From contig NZ_BMFU01000005.1 in the NCBI RefSeq assembly GCF_014639235.1, positions 87,189-151,188 of the forward strand: a stretch of DNA of 64,000 nt. Direction: 5' to 3'. The position numbers and the translations under genes were made by a program. Shown one piece after another: positions 16,870 through 25,857 of the stretch. The notes below the pieces were generated by a model. It was given only the letters and a program-made list of their open reading frames with translations. It had not been told where the DNA came from and made no database searches. How positions within the stretch are numbered: the stretch's first letter is position 1; each line of letters begins with the position of its first letter. Source of the stretch: Paenibacillus silvae (GTDB lineage: Bacteria; Bacillota; Bacilli; Paenibacillales; Paenibacillaceae).

Positions 16870-19323
16870 TTATTTAAACCATAGGTCCCGGTACTGGCTT
16901 GGCGTAATGCCCTCCTGTTTTTTGAAAATACGATTAAAGTAGCTATGCTGGTAACCAACCGCCGCGGCAATGTCATTGATACGCATGGCTGTGTCACGCA
17001 GCAGCTGTTTGGCTGCATCCATTCGCACCCGTGTGACATAATCAATAAAATTACTGCCTGACACCTGTTTGAAGGCTTTGCTCAAAGCGTATGGGGTCAT
17101 CTGCTCCAGGTCTGCGCAGCTTTCCAGTGACATATCGCTTGCATAATGTTGCTCGATATACCTCATGGTGCGTTCAACGACCTGCTTCAACGGCTCTTGA
17201 GAACGTGACTGTATCTCTTCTATATAGGGTAAAAAAACCTCCCGAACCATCCACTCCTGCATCTGTACCGGCTCGCGAATGGCGGACAATTGTTCATACA
17301 TGTTGCTGCCGCCAAACAAGGTATACGGAGTTACCCCGGTCTGAAGCATCATATGTTGGATACTTCCGAGCAATTGCAGCATCATCTGCTGTACCTGAAA
17401 TTCGGTGCGGCCCGCGCCGGTAATATCAGACATGAAGGCTGCAAGGGCTTGCTCCGCTTCAGACAGATGCACCAGCCGCAGCGTCTGAATGAGCTCACGT
17501 TCCAGCCCCAGCGGATATGATGCGCCCTCATCGTTACGAAAGCACTGCTCATCCTCCAGATCAAGAATCTGACTGCCTTCTTCTACGCGGCGGTATGCCG
17601 CAGCCTGCTCCATCTCCACAAGCTGTCCGGGCAAATCCTGCAGCGCAGTCACGGGCCTGTTGACCATCAAGGTCACATTCAATCTCAGTGTGCGCGCAAT
17701 GACATCGACCAGTTCCTCAGCCCATATCCGTGCCTGTGGTTTGATTGATTCAGATTCAGGGGCAATGATCAGCATCGCGGAAGTAAGGTTGTGAAAATTC
17801 ATCACACTGCTCTGACTGAAATACGCTCTCGCAACCTCCTGAATGATATTGACTGCGGCAAACGTCACCAGCCCTTTATCCTGACTTCCGAACCGTCCTT
17901 GCAGCTGGTCATATCCCGTGAAATACATCTGTACCAGCAGAAATTGCCTGCCTTCCAGTTCAAAGCCAAGATGAGACATTCGCTGACGCAAGTCCTCTTC
18001 GCTATAAGCATACATATGCCCCTGGATGAGCTGTAACACAAAGCTGGTTCGCAGATGCGGCAGATGCTCCTGCAGCTGGCGATGTGCCGATACACTGCGT
18101 GATGTCAGCTCATGCCATTGCCGTTCTAACAGCTCGAACTCATCCAGCCCGGCTCCCGCTGTTTCTCTATCCCTGTCACTCTCACTATCACTTCGCACAG
18201 GCGTAAGCAAATGCAGCATACGGGCAACCGGGGAGTAAATCTGACGTGAGGCGAACCAGGACAGAAGCAGCCCCAGCAGAAGACTGCCCGCACTGGCTGC
18301 CACAATGATAGTGGATATCAGCTTGACGGGAGAAGTGATCGCGTTCAAAGGCGCAGCCGAGACATACGTCCACGCCGAATCAATGCGATCCAACGTCCCG
18401 TACGAAACAGAGTAGGTCTGATCCTCGTAACGAAACAGAAAGGAGCGGCTGTCCTTGTGCAGACCCACCTCTTCTTTGAGCTGCTGCTCAAAAGCAGTAT
18501 ATGGCCTGCTATTGTCTGAATCGCCAGATATGAGTGTATGCCCTTCCCCGTCCATCAGAAAGGTTAAGCCTTCATCATAAGGAGTAAGCGTTTTCAATAA
18601 ACTTGCCAATTTCTCATTATCCAGCGTGACGATCAGTGCACCGAACGGATGAATGCTCTCCCCCGGTATTTTATGAACAAGCACAAGCGGATTGCCTTGA
18701 GCTGCATTCAGGGTCTGCTCTTGGCTCTGGTTCAAAGACTGCTCTTGAACTGAATTCGGGCCCTTATCCTGCGTTGCTTCCGCTCCTCCGATTGCCTCTG
18801 TCTTGCTGCCAGGTCGCCAATCCGTCCAGTATACATGGTTGCCCATCGTCAGATAACGCTGATAGGCTGCCGCAAGCGAGCTGTCCGTCAATTCCGTGTA
18901 ATCACGGTTAAACAGAATCGGCTTCGGTTCCTGCAGATACAGCTGCGCGGATTGAATTAACGGATGAGAACCCTGCAGCACATACAGTGTCGTTACGATC
19001 TCCTGCGTTTCATTGAAATAATAAATAAAATCCAGATTCCGCAGTGCATTGCCAAATCTGGGTTCAAATGCCCAATGGGATAAATTCATCTCCAGGTAGG
19101 CGAGCTGGTCGTCCACATTCCCCGCACGGTTCTCGATCTGGCTCTGGTGCATACGATTAAATTCATTTTCCATCCGTCCAACGACGAGCTGGTACATGAC
19201 GATGCCCGTAATTAAACCGGGAATGCTGACGATCAAAAGAATGAGCATCAGGCTGTTTCGGTAGAAACGGCCCTTGTGTCTTGTCGCCCTCCATTCAGGC
19301 CGATGCTTGAGTCTGACTGTCAT
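16870..19323 (-). CDS. Membrane-anchored AraC-family transcriptional regulator
   Basis: The 817-residue protein starts at an ATG after AAGGAAAG. Helix one (about 24-48) and helix two (about 333-360) bracket an extracytoplasmic sensor domain of about 285 residues. The C-terminal 100 residues are a double helix-turn-helix of AraC type (DMSLESCADLEQMTPYALSK, INDIAAAVGYQHSYFNRIFK). This architecture is common in Paenibacillus and Bacillus next to LplABC importers, where the protein senses an extracellular ligand and activates the transporter operon. The operon here lies immediately downstream on the same strand. Odd points are a Gln-rich insert in the sensor (about 180-210) and a charged SDSESDRDRE linker after helix two. 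Confidence 0.92.
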   Translation of the reverse strand: MTVRLKHRPEWRATRHKGRFYRNSLMLILLIVSIPGLITGIVMYQLVVGRMENEFNRMHQSQIENRAGNVDDQLAYLEMNLSHWAFEPRFGNALRNLDFIYYFNETQEIVTTLYVLQGSHPLIQSAQLYLQEPKPILFNRDYTELTDSSLAAAYQRYLTMGNHVYWTDWRPGSKTEAIGGAEATQDKGPNSVQEQSLNQSQEQTLNAAQGNPLVLVHKIPGESIHPFGALIVTLDNEKLASLLKTLTPYDEGLTFLMDGEGHTLISGDSDNSRPYTAFEQQLKEEVGLHKDSRSFLFRYEDQTYSVSYGTLDRIDSAWTYVSAAPLNAITSPVKLISTIIVAASAGSLLLGLLLSWFASRQIYSPVARMLHLLTPVRSDSESDRDRETAGAGLDEFELLERQWHELTSRSVSAHRQLQEHLPHLRTSFVLQLIQGHMYAYSEEDLRQRMSHLGFELEGRQFLLVQMYFTGYDQLQGRFGSQDKGLVTFAAVNIIQEVARAYFSQSSVMNFHNLTSAMLIIAPESESIKPQARIWAEELVDVIARTLRLNVTLMVNRPVTALQDLPGQLVEMEQAAAYRRVEEGSQILDLEDEQCFRNDEGASYPLGLERELIQTLRLVHLSEAEQALAAFMSDITGAGRTEFQVQQMMLQLLGSIQHMMLQTGVTPYTLFGGSNMYEQLSAIREPVQMQEWMVREVFLPYIEEIQSRSQEPLKQVVERTMRYIEQHYASDMSLESCADLEQMTPYALSKAFKQVSGSNFIDYVTRVRMDAAKQLLRDTAMRINDIAAAVGYQHSYFNRIFKKQEGITPSQYRDLWFK

Positions 19324-19527
19324 GAACTTTCCTTCAACTCCCTGTTCAATAGTTGAGGTGACTGGTTCTATTTTGAAAATATATGGATAATGCCGTTTTC
19401 TGTATTATACGCACAATTGGCACTGTGTTGAAGCCGTGCGGATGCTGCATTTTTTTAACCAATGTTTTATTAACGTGGCAAAATGGATTACAATAGATTG
19501 AAAGCAGATTGAAGGAGGCCTCTTTAG

Positions 19528-20886
19528 ATGAAAGAACAAGCATATTTTGAACAAAATCGGGATAAACATCTGGCAGAACTGAATGAATGGTTATCCATTC
19601 CGAGCATTTCGGCCATTTCTGAGCATAAAGAAGATATCCAACGTGCCGCACAGTGGGCAGCAGATGCACTCACACGTGCCGGGATGGAAAATGTAGAAAT
19701 TATCCAAACGGCCGGACATCCGATTGTGTATGCAGATCACCTGCATGCTCCGGGTAAACCGACAGCGCTGATCTACGGACACTACGACGTACAGCCAGTT
19801 GATCCGCTTCACCTGTGGGAGACACCTCCTTTTGAACCAACGGTTCGAGATGGCAAGCTGTATGCCCGTGGTGCAACGGATGATAAAGGACAAATTTTTA
19901 TACATATCAAAGCCGTTGAAGCACTGCTCGCCGAGAACAAAGAGCTTCCGATTAACGTGAAGTTCTGCATCGAGGGTGAAGAGGAAATCTCCAGCCCGAA
20001 CCTGCCGATCTACCTGAACGATCATACGGAAAAGCTGCGTGCTGACATGGTGCTGATCTCGGATACGTCCTTGCTGGAAAAAGGAAAACCGGCAATTTCC
20101 ACGGGCCTGCGCGGCCTGTGCTCCATGCATGTAGACCTGTTCACCGCCAACACCGATCTGCACTCCGGCTCCTTCGGCGGTGGTGTACCCAACGCGCTGC
20201 ATGCTCTCGTATCCCTGCTGGCATCCCTGCATGATGAGCAAGGCCGCGTAAGTGTAGACGGCTTCTATGACGGAGTTCTGCCATTGTCACCGGAAATGCG
20301 CGAGGAATTCACAAAGCAGGGCTTCAACGAGGAGCAGCTTCGCCAGGATCTCGGACTCGAGCATTTGTATGGTGAAGAAGGTTATTCCTTCGTGGAGCGT
20401 GTCGGCGCACGTCCAACGCTGGAGCTGAACGGCGTATGGGGCGGCTTCCAGGGCGAAGGCACCAAAACCGTCATTCCGAAAGAGGCACATGCCAAAATCA
20501 CCTGCCGTCTGGTTGCAGATCAGGACCCGCAGCATGTACTTGATTCGATTGAAGCGCATCTTCGCGCCCATGTCCAGCCAGGTGCCACACTGCAAATTCA
20601 ACAGATCGAGAAGGCTTTTGCCTTTAACACCGATCCGACTGATCCGATCCTGCAAAAAGCCGCAGATGCATATGAAAAAGTATATGGCGTACGTGCCCTC
20701 TTCACCAAGGATGGCGGCTCGATTCCGATTGTAGAGAAGCTTTCCCGCGTGCTGGGCGTGCCTGCGGTCATGATGGGCTTTGGTCTGCCGGACGAGAATC
20801 TGCATGCACCGAACGAGCACTTCAATCTGGAGAACTTTGATAAGGGATTGCTGACTGTCGTGGAGTTTATGAAAAGTCTGGCTTAA
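19528..20886 (+). CDS. M20-family metallopeptidase (dipeptidase)
   Basis: The ATG follows GAAGGAGG at 9 bases, giving 452 residues. The di-zinc site is readable: His and Asp in YGHYDVQPVDPLHLWETPPF, Asp in ARGATDDKGQ, the catalytic and bridging Glu in EGEEEISSP, and the late His in NLHAPNEHF. A lid or dimerisation domain lies between about 190 and 310 (STGLRGLCSMHVDLF). Cytoplasmic M20 dipeptidases of this length cleave dipeptides for amino-acid recovery. It is transcribed divergently from the AraC gene and appears to be a single-gene unit. Confidence 0.92.
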   Translation: MKEQAYFEQNRDKHLAELNEWLSIPSISAISEHKEDIQRAAQWAADALTRAGMENVEIIQTAGHPIVYADHLHAPGKPTALIYGHYDVQPVDPLHLWETPPFEPTVRDGKLYARGATDDKGQIFIHIKAVEALLAENKELPINVKFCIEGEEEISSPNLPIYLNDHTEKLRADMVLISDTSLLEKGKPAISTGLRGLCSMHVDLFTANTDLHSGSFGGGVPNALHALVSLLASLHDEQGRVSVDGFYDGVLPLSPEMREEFTKQGFNEEQLRQDLGLEHLYGEEGYSFVERVGARPTLELNGVWGGFQGEGTKTVIPKEAHAKITCRLVADQDPQHVLDSIEAHLRAHVQPGATLQIQQIEKAFAFNTDPTDPILQKAADAYEKVYGVRALFTKDGGSIPIVEKLSRVLGVPAVMMGFGLPDENLHAPNEHFNLENFDKGLLTVVEFMKSLA

Positions 20887-20915
20887 CGGTTAAAACGGAG
20901 GTGGGGGCGCGCTTA

Positions 20916-21180
20916 GTGCACGTTCCGGTGGCGAGTCGTTCTTCCGATCGCTGTTATCCCCAGATTTTTTTCGATTCCCTTTCCAAGGGGAAAATCCGGG
21001 GATAAAGGCGAACGTTTCGCTTCTACAGAATCGATCTCGCCTCCTCCACTACGTTAGCGCCTTGTTCTATACTCGTTTTAAAAGATAAGCTTTGCTTTTG
21101 GGAGAGTAAAAAGGGATTGGGGAGCTGGGGGGACGTTTCGGTGCGAATCATTCTTGCGAATTGCTGTTACTACTCTTTTC
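20916..21180. repeat. Intergenic hairpin repeat cluster
   Basis: TTATCCCC-A-GATTTT (from about 20956) pairs with AAAATC-C-GGGGATAA near 20991-21004, making a long hairpin. Its flank GAGTCGTTCTTCCGATCGCTGTT recurs as GAATCATTCTTGCGAATTGCTGTT around 21145-21168, and an inverted form (GGCGAACGTTTCGC) sits at about 21007-21021. I see three related arms in 265 bp and no coding frame. It resembles a REP-like interspersed repeat. The rest of the gap 20887-21473 holds only the terminator at 21221. Confidence 0.6.
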
Positions 21181-21220
21181 TTTAGCCATATGTCATTAAT
21201 ATAGTGAGATATAGGAGACA

Positions 21221-21260
21221 AGAAACCGATAGCCTTAATGGTTATCGGTTTCTTATTTTA
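21221..21260 (+). terminator. Strong rho-independent terminator
   Basis: AGAAACCGATAGCC (21221-21234) and GGTTATCGGTTTCT (21240-21253) form a 14-bp stem with a 5-base loop, followed on the plus strand by TATTTTATT. It is 335 bp past the dipeptidase stop, with no obvious gene in between, so either the dipeptidase mRNA has a long 3' end or a small RNA ends here. Confidence 0.8.
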
Positions 21261-21476
21261 TTGATAGCTATGGATGTAGTGATCAATATGTTTCCATGTC
21301 ATGGCAGATCATGTTAATCTTCTTATAAAGAGTTTGCAGCGCTAAACGCATTCGTAACATTACTTTATTTACGGGACAGGAACGATATCCATAACCGCGG
21401 GTTCTTTTTTCCAAACCTGATATACTCCTGTATCTTCGCACTTGCAAGCTGAATCTGAATGATGAGGTGAACTGTG

Positions 21477-22055
21477 ATGTCTGCTTCTCATTTGACCAAA
21501 ACTGCACTGGCTCATTCACTCAAACATTTGATGGAACATACCCCGCTGAACAAAATTACGGTAAAACATCTGGTCGAGGACTGCGGTGTGAACCGGCAAA
21601 CCTTTTATTATCATTTTCAGGACATTTATGCACTGCTCGGGTGGATCTATGAAACGGAAGCTGTGAACAGCCTTGCGGGGTATCGCAGTTACGACACATG
21701 GACCGAAGGATTTCACAAAATCTTTTGTTACATTGAAAATAATAAATCCTTCTGCTGCAATACGCTAGAATCCCTCGGTCGTGCTCATCTGGATGGATAC
21801 CTCTATCAGGTTACGCATGATCTGATTATGGGGGTGATTAACGAGCTGGCGGGTGGAGCCAAGGTCCGAAGTGAGGATAAAGAATTTGTCGCCAATTTCT
21901 ACACACTCGCCTTCACCGGGCTGATTATTCAATGGATGAGAAATGACATGAAGGAGCCGCCTGATCAGATCATTACCAAGCTGAGTGAACTGATTGAAGG
22001 AAATGTGATCAGGGCACTGCACAAGTATGAGCTTAAATATGAGCACTTAAAATAA
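21477..22055 (+). CDS. TetR/AcrR-family transcriptional regulator (DhaS-like)
   Basis: The ATG at 21477 follows GAGGTG at 7 bases; a GTG lies immediately before it. The protein has 192 residues. The N-terminal helix-turn-helix is clear (KITVKHLVEDCGVNRQTFYY), and the start resembles the DhaS group, whose HTH is followed by an all-helical ligand domain. No ligand can be read from the sequence. It lies 333 bp upstream of the oleate hydratase gene on the same strand, so it may sense fatty acids and control that gene; this is inferred from position only. Confidence 0.85.
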   Translation: MSASHLTKTALAHSLKHLMEHTPLNKITVKHLVEDCGVNRQTFYYHFQDIYALLGWIYETEAVNSLAGYRSYDTWTEGFHKIFCYIENNKSFCCNTLESLGRAHLDGYLYQVTHDLIMGVINELAGGAKVRSEDKEFVANFYTLAFTGLIIQWMRNDMKEPPDQIITKLSELIEGNVIRALHKYELKYEHLK

Positions 22056-22060
22056 CACGG

Positions 22061-22098
22061 AAAGCTGCCATCGGCTTCAGGATGAGCGGCTTTTTTGG
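22061..22098 (+). terminator. Probable terminator after the TetR gene
   Basis: AAAGCTGCC near 22061 pairs imperfectly with GAGCGGCTTT near 22085-22094, followed by TTTTT on the plus strand, a few bases past the TetR stop. Confidence 0.6.
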
Positions 22099-22222
22099 AG
22101 CATCATTTGGAGCATGATCAGGTTCGGTTAGCTTGATTGGAAGAGAAACATGGAAACCAGCAGGCTTATACTCTTGTCCCAACAGAAAAGAGTCCTACCC
22201 AAACAATAAGACCGTCCTAAAA

Positions 22223-22271
22223 CTAGGGCGTGTCTTGAAACCTACCGAAGTGCATCTTTTACACGCCCTAG
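22223..22271. repeat. Perfect 11-bp inverted repeat (possible miniature element or attenuator)
   Basis: CTAGGGCGTGT (22223-22233) and ACACGCCCTAG (22261-22271) are perfect inverted copies around a 27-base loop, with ACATTTTTCC following on the plus strand. The termini recall IS ends, but I see no transposase and no clear target duplication. It could equally be a terminator or attenuator ahead of the oleate hydratase gene, whose GTG lies 117 bp downstream. Apart from this and the terminator at 22061, the gap 22056-22388 shows nothing recognisable. Confidence 0.5.
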
Positions 22272-22388
22272 ACATTTTTCCAATAGTGACTAAAAAACAG
22301 ACACCTGGTTTCTTTTGATCATACCTTCTTTCCTTGCCTGGGTTTACATTGGGAATGTGAGTACACCATCATTTGGAGGCGATTGATC

Positions 22389-23969
22389 GTGAAAAAGGAA
22401 CATGGCTCTAAACAGGTTTATTTTGTTGGCGGCGGTATTGCATCCCTTGCGGGAGCAGCTTATTTGGTGAGAGACTGTGACTTTCCTGGTGAAAACATTC
22501 ACATCATTGAAGAAATGCCTGTTCTCGGCGGCAGTAATGACGGAGCAGGTAATGCCGAGCAGGGTTACGTGATTCGCGGTGGACGTATGCTTAATGATGA
22601 GGCGTATGAGAATCTGTGGGAGCTGCTGGCGACCATTCCTTCCATTGATCATCCGGGCATGTCGGTGAGAGAGGAGATCACTGCTTTTGACAATGCCAAC
22701 CCGACACATTCCAATGCACGCTTGATTAACCGCGATGGTCAGGTCGAAGATGTTCTGTCCATGGGCTTTGACATGGCCGACCGGCTCGCGATGGGCAAGC
22801 TGATTATTACTCCTGAAGATACGCTTGGCAAGTTGCGAATTAACGACTGGTTTGCTCCCCACTTTTTCCAAACGAACTTCTGGTACATGTGGGCGACGAC
22901 GTTTGCATTTCAGCCTTGGCACAGTGCGGTGGAGTTCAAACGATATATGCTGCGCTTTTTTCACGAGTTTCCACGTATTCAGACGCTGGAAGGGGTTACG
23001 CGCACACCCTATAACCAATACGACTCCATCATTCTGCCGCTGCACCAATATTTGGAGCCGTTCGGCGTAGATTTCACGCTGAAATGTACTGTTACGGATT
23101 TGGACTTCAAAGAGGGCGACCGAATTACCGTGACTCGCATGTATGTGCGACGGAATGGAGCCGAGGAAGTAATTGATATTCATGAAGGGGATTTGGTGAT
23201 TGTAACAAACGGTTCCATGACCGAAGGCGCTGATCTGGGCTCCATGACTTCCGCTCCGAAGCTGAACGGCAAGGGCAGCTCCTGGAAGCTGTGGGAGAAC
23301 ATTGCGGCGAAAAAGCCGCTGCTGGGCAACCCGTCCTCTTTTAATGATCATGTCGATGAGTCCAAATGGGAATCGTTCACGGTTACGTTTCAGGATTCGG
23401 TATTTTTTGATCTGATGGAAAAATTCACCCGCAACCGCGCCGGTACTGGTGCTCTCGTCACATTCAAGGATTCAAGCTGGTTCATGTCCGTTGTACTTGC
23501 TTTTCAGCCGCATTTCCGCAATCAGCCGGAGCATGTCAACGTCTTCTGGGGCTACGGGCTGTATCCGGACAACGTAGGTGACTATGTGAAAAAAAGAATG
23601 TGTGATTGTACGGGTGAAGAAATTATGCAGGAATTGATCGGCCATCTGCATTTTCAGGAGCATCAGGAGGCGATCATGGCAACAGCCAATTGTATCCCGT
23701 GTATGATGCCTTATATCACCGCACAATTCATGCCACGGCTGAACAGTGACCGCCCTCAAGTGGTACCGGAAGGTTCAACCAACCTGGCGTTTATCAGTCA
23801 ATTTTGCGAGATTCCCGACGATGTGGTGTTCACGGAGGAATATTCGGTGCGCGCCGCACGGATTGCCGTATATACACTGCTTGGCATCAACCGCCCGGTG
23901 GAGCCGATCCATCAATATCAATACGATGTGCGAACGCTGTTCAGCAGCTTCGTGACTTCGTTCAGATAA
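22389..23969 (+). CDS. ohyA: Oleate hydratase (MCRA family), Met-type subfamily
   Basis: The GTG at 22389 lies 9 bases after GGAGG; a TTG two codons upstream is too close to the site. The protein has 526 residues. Residues 11-25 form the FAD motif (FVGGGIASLAGAAYL), followed by EEMPVLGGSNDGAG. Oleate hydratases add water to the cis-9 double bond of oleate to give 10-hydroxystearate and are peripheral membrane FAD enzymes. In the best-studied members the motif is RGGRE, whose Glu helps activate water. Here it is RGGRMLNDEAYENLWELL, with Met 67 in that place, as I recall for the Rhodococcus erythropolis enzyme group. Function is likely retained with a different catalytic arrangement. Confidence 0.9.
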   Translation: MKKEHGSKQVYFVGGGIASLAGAAYLVRDCDFPGENIHIIEEMPVLGGSNDGAGNAEQGYVIRGGRMLNDEAYENLWELLATIPSIDHPGMSVREEITAFDNANPTHSNARLINRDGQVEDVLSMGFDMADRLAMGKLIITPEDTLGKLRINDWFAPHFFQTNFWYMWATTFAFQPWHSAVEFKRYMLRFFHEFPRIQTLEGVTRTPYNQYDSIILPLHQYLEPFGVDFTLKCTVTDLDFKEGDRITVTRMYVRRNGAEEVIDIHEGDLVIVTNGSMTEGADLGSMTSAPKLNGKGSSWKLWENIAAKKPLLGNPSSFNDHVDESKWESFTVTFQDSVFFDLMEKFTRNRAGTGALVTFKDSSWFMSVVLAFQPHFRNQPEHVNVFWGYGLYPDNVGDYVKKRMCDCTGEEIMQELIGHLHFQEHQEAIMATANCIPCMMPYITAQFMPRLNSDRPQVVPEGSTNLAFISQFCEIPDDVVFTEEYSVRAARIAVYTLLGINRPVEPIHQYQYDVRTLFSSFVTSFR

Positions 23970-23984
23970 ACATTCGGATACGTA

Positions 23985-24215
23985 ATCAGAAAAGCATGTA
24001 GATATTCATGTAGATATGCGTTCAAATACGAGATATGTATTTAGATGTGTGTTTAGATACGTGTTTAGATTTATGTTTAGATACGATATATGCATTGAGA
24101 GATGCGTTTCAAATATGCACTTCATATATGAGTTTAGATAAAAGTTCAAATACGTATTCGGATATGCGTTTAAGATGTGTATGAAGAGATGTGCTCAGCT
24201 TTGTGCTTAGATGTA
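23985..24215. repeat. Degenerate AT-rich short tandem array
   Basis: After the oleate hydratase stop the sequence is a loose array of 12-14 bp units resembling GTTTAGATACGT (for example 24048-24090), with many TAGAT and ATACG variants. There is no open frame of interest. It looks like an expanded, decayed simple repeat. Confidence 0.65.
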
Positions 24216-24231
24216 CTTGTAAAATTTATTT

Positions 24232-24269
24232 ACTAAAAAGAGCCCTGTCATTTGTTCTGACAAGGCTCT
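24232..24269 (-). terminator. Hairpin terminator, T-tract on the minus strand
   Basis: AGAGCCCTGTCA (24239-24250) pairs with TGACAAGGCTCT (24258-24269). The minus-strand side is followed by TTTTTAG; the plus side has no T-run. It would stop transcripts entering from the right toward the oleate hydratase gene, and may also act weakly for that gene. Confidence 0.6.
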
Positions 24270-24596
24270 CTATGGGATATGCTTTTGGTTTATGTCATCT
24301 GTACGCTGAACCGAACTCTATCCATGAAGAATAATGGGGAGGTTCGACTTTATGAGTGTGGGAGTGTAGAAGTATAGACTTATAGAAGATAGACTTATAG
24401 AAGTCGTAGCACGAGAACCAACATCACAATGTCTTTTTTACACGGCACCAACCAACGCAAACGCAGAATCTACGAAAAACAGCCAGTAACTGGCCCCTCA
24501 TCAAAATTAACTCCTAACAAAACACAACATCGTACAGCACAACCGTATTGACTCCGGCCAAAATAGTCACCTAGACAAGGAAATACCCGTTCCCCA
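24270..24596. other. Intergenic stretch without recognised genes
   Basis: I see no convincing coding frame here. A short duplication of TAGACTTATAGAAG is present near 24373-24401. The segment AAAACACAACATCGTACAGC near 24527 resembles sequences beside the other copies of the 200-bp palindromic repeat that starts at 24597. Confidence 0.5.
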
Positions 24597-24799
24597 CGCT
24601 CTAACGATCTCAGGAAAGCTTATTTCACCATTTTAGAAGGTCTGAAAAATCTAACGAATCGTACAAGCCTTATTTGACAAATTCAGCTGCGTTTCATGCC
24701 AAAATGGGCTGATTCATGTGAAATAGCGTCTCTCGGAATCGTTAAAATTCGAAATGCCGTCAAATCGGGTAAATAAGGCTTCTCAGAATCGTTAGCGCT
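24597..24799. repeat. Four-armed palindromic intergenic repeat, copy 1
   Basis: The element runs from CGCTCTAACGATC to GAATCGTTAGCGC. It carries CTAACGAT at 24601, CTAACGAA at 24651, AATCGTTA at 24737 and AATCGTTAG at 24787: two arms in one orientation followed by two inverted. Each arm continues with an A/G-rich bridge and (C)TTATTT or AAATAAG. The same architecture recurs at 39561-39760 and 60358-60555, each about 200 bp and always between genes. The outer and inner arms can pair to form nested stems. It encodes nothing I recognise. Confidence 0.85.
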
Positions 24800-24858
24800 T
24801 GAGCAAACTTTTCATAGCCCACTTCTTGCCATAAGTCGTAGATTAGTCAGGTTAATAT

Positions 24859-25242
24859 TTAACCCTCAGGCACAGATTTATACATTGTATAATTGCCTTC
24901 TTCTCTGGAATATACATACTCAGGATGCTCTATGGAACGAAACAATTTTGTGCCTGGAGGCAATACAGTAGCCATACCTGATTTAAACTTCTTTGTACTT
25001 TTATTGTGTTCCATTGATATTTCTCCATATAAAGTTGCATCTACAGATTTAAATTCTGCTTCGTTAACGGTCTTCACCTTTTTATAAAGTATAGATTCGA
25101 ATAAAAATAGATCACTATTATTATCCAATTTCATTAAGGCTTGTGCCATTTCTTGGGTAGCACTAGTTTCCGTTGTACACCCCACAATTCCAAAAAAAAC
25201 TAAATTAAATACAAGAAAGAAGTAAATAACTTTATTATACAT
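24859..25242 (-). CDS. Small putative lipoprotein of unknown function
   Basis: An ATG at 25242 gives 127 residues; a TTG four codons upstream is also possible, and neither has a good ribosome site. The N-terminus is basic then hydrophobic (YFFLVFNLVFFGIVGC) and ends in a lipobox-like GIVGC, so the mature protein starts at Cys about residue 22. The rest is a small polar domain (LPPGTKLFRSIEHPEYVYSR). It follows the next gene almost without a gap (stop at 25255) and may be translated with it. I do not recognise the family. The low GC content suggests recent acquisition. Confidence 0.6.
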   Translation of the reverse strand: MYNKVIYFFLVFNLVFFGIVGCTTETSATQEMAQALMKLDNNSDLFLFESILYKKVKTVNEAEFKSVDATLYGEISMEHNKSTKKFKSGMATVLPPGTKLFRSIEHPEYVYSREEGNYTMYKSVPEG

Positions 25243-25254
25243 ATATGCGCACAA

Positions 25255-25626
25255 TTACGTTCGAAATGTCGTGAACTTCAGCATATGCACCATCTTGGAG
25301 AAATGCGTAATCTCCTGATCCACGTCTCTCGTATCCGTGCCTGCCATCGCTTGATTGGCTCGCAGTGTTCTGCGCGTGTTCAGCATGCCTTCAATCAGCT
25401 TCATGACCGTGTTGCGTCCGCGGTGGTCCACAATCATGTATTTTTTGCGTGCATCCAGCTCAATCCATACGATGTTGTTAAAGGTCGTGAACAAATGTTT
25501 GCGGTACTGCTCCATATCCGTCTCATTGTAATGCTCGCCATAAAAAGCATAATATCCGTGAATGTGCAGCTTCTCCGCCAGCACGGGGATAAACGGATCA
25601 TGTTCCAGCATGGCGTTACGTTCCAT
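25255..25626 (-). CDS. Conserved hypothetical protein, 123 residues
   Basis: The ATG lies 8 bases after GGAGG, so translation is well supported. The protein has no signal peptide or membrane helix. It contains FYGEHYNETDMEQYRKH, a beta-strand segment IVWIELDARKKYMIVDHRG and a helical C-terminus. I cannot assign a family or function. The small lipoprotein gene follows directly; the nagA gene lies 231 bp upstream on the same strand, so read-through from the nag operon is possible. Confidence 0.75.
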   Translation of the reverse strand: MERNAMLEHDPFIPVLAEKLHIHGYYAFYGEHYNETDMEQYRKHLFTTFNNIVWIELDARKKYMIVDHRGRNTVMKLIEGMLNTRRTLRANQAMAGTDTRDVDQEITHFSKMVHMLKFTTFRT

Positions 25627-25857
25627 GGTTCATGCCTCCGTGAATGATCCGCAGATCTCATTTTTTGAGATCTATTTTAACATATTGTTCAGCGCATTTC
25701 CTCTTATGCCATCCCCGGCAGCTCCCACACTCATGCTTTCTCGTACAAACAAATCTAATGCGGTTGCCAGCTACGATCTATGTGACTAGATTAGCTATAT
25801 ATCAAGTACTTCTTAAAGCACTGCTTAAATTAGTAGTTACCTATGTTCCTATCAGCA

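Noticed and set aside
22223..22271. Insertion sequence remnant with terminal repeats
   Set aside because: No transposase fragment or clear target duplication. Reported only as an inverted repeat.
22344..23351. Minus-strand 335-codon frame opposite the oleate hydratase gene
   Set aside because: It is fully antisense to a gene with clear FAD motifs, and its composition (His, Asn and Arg rich) is that of a shadow frame.
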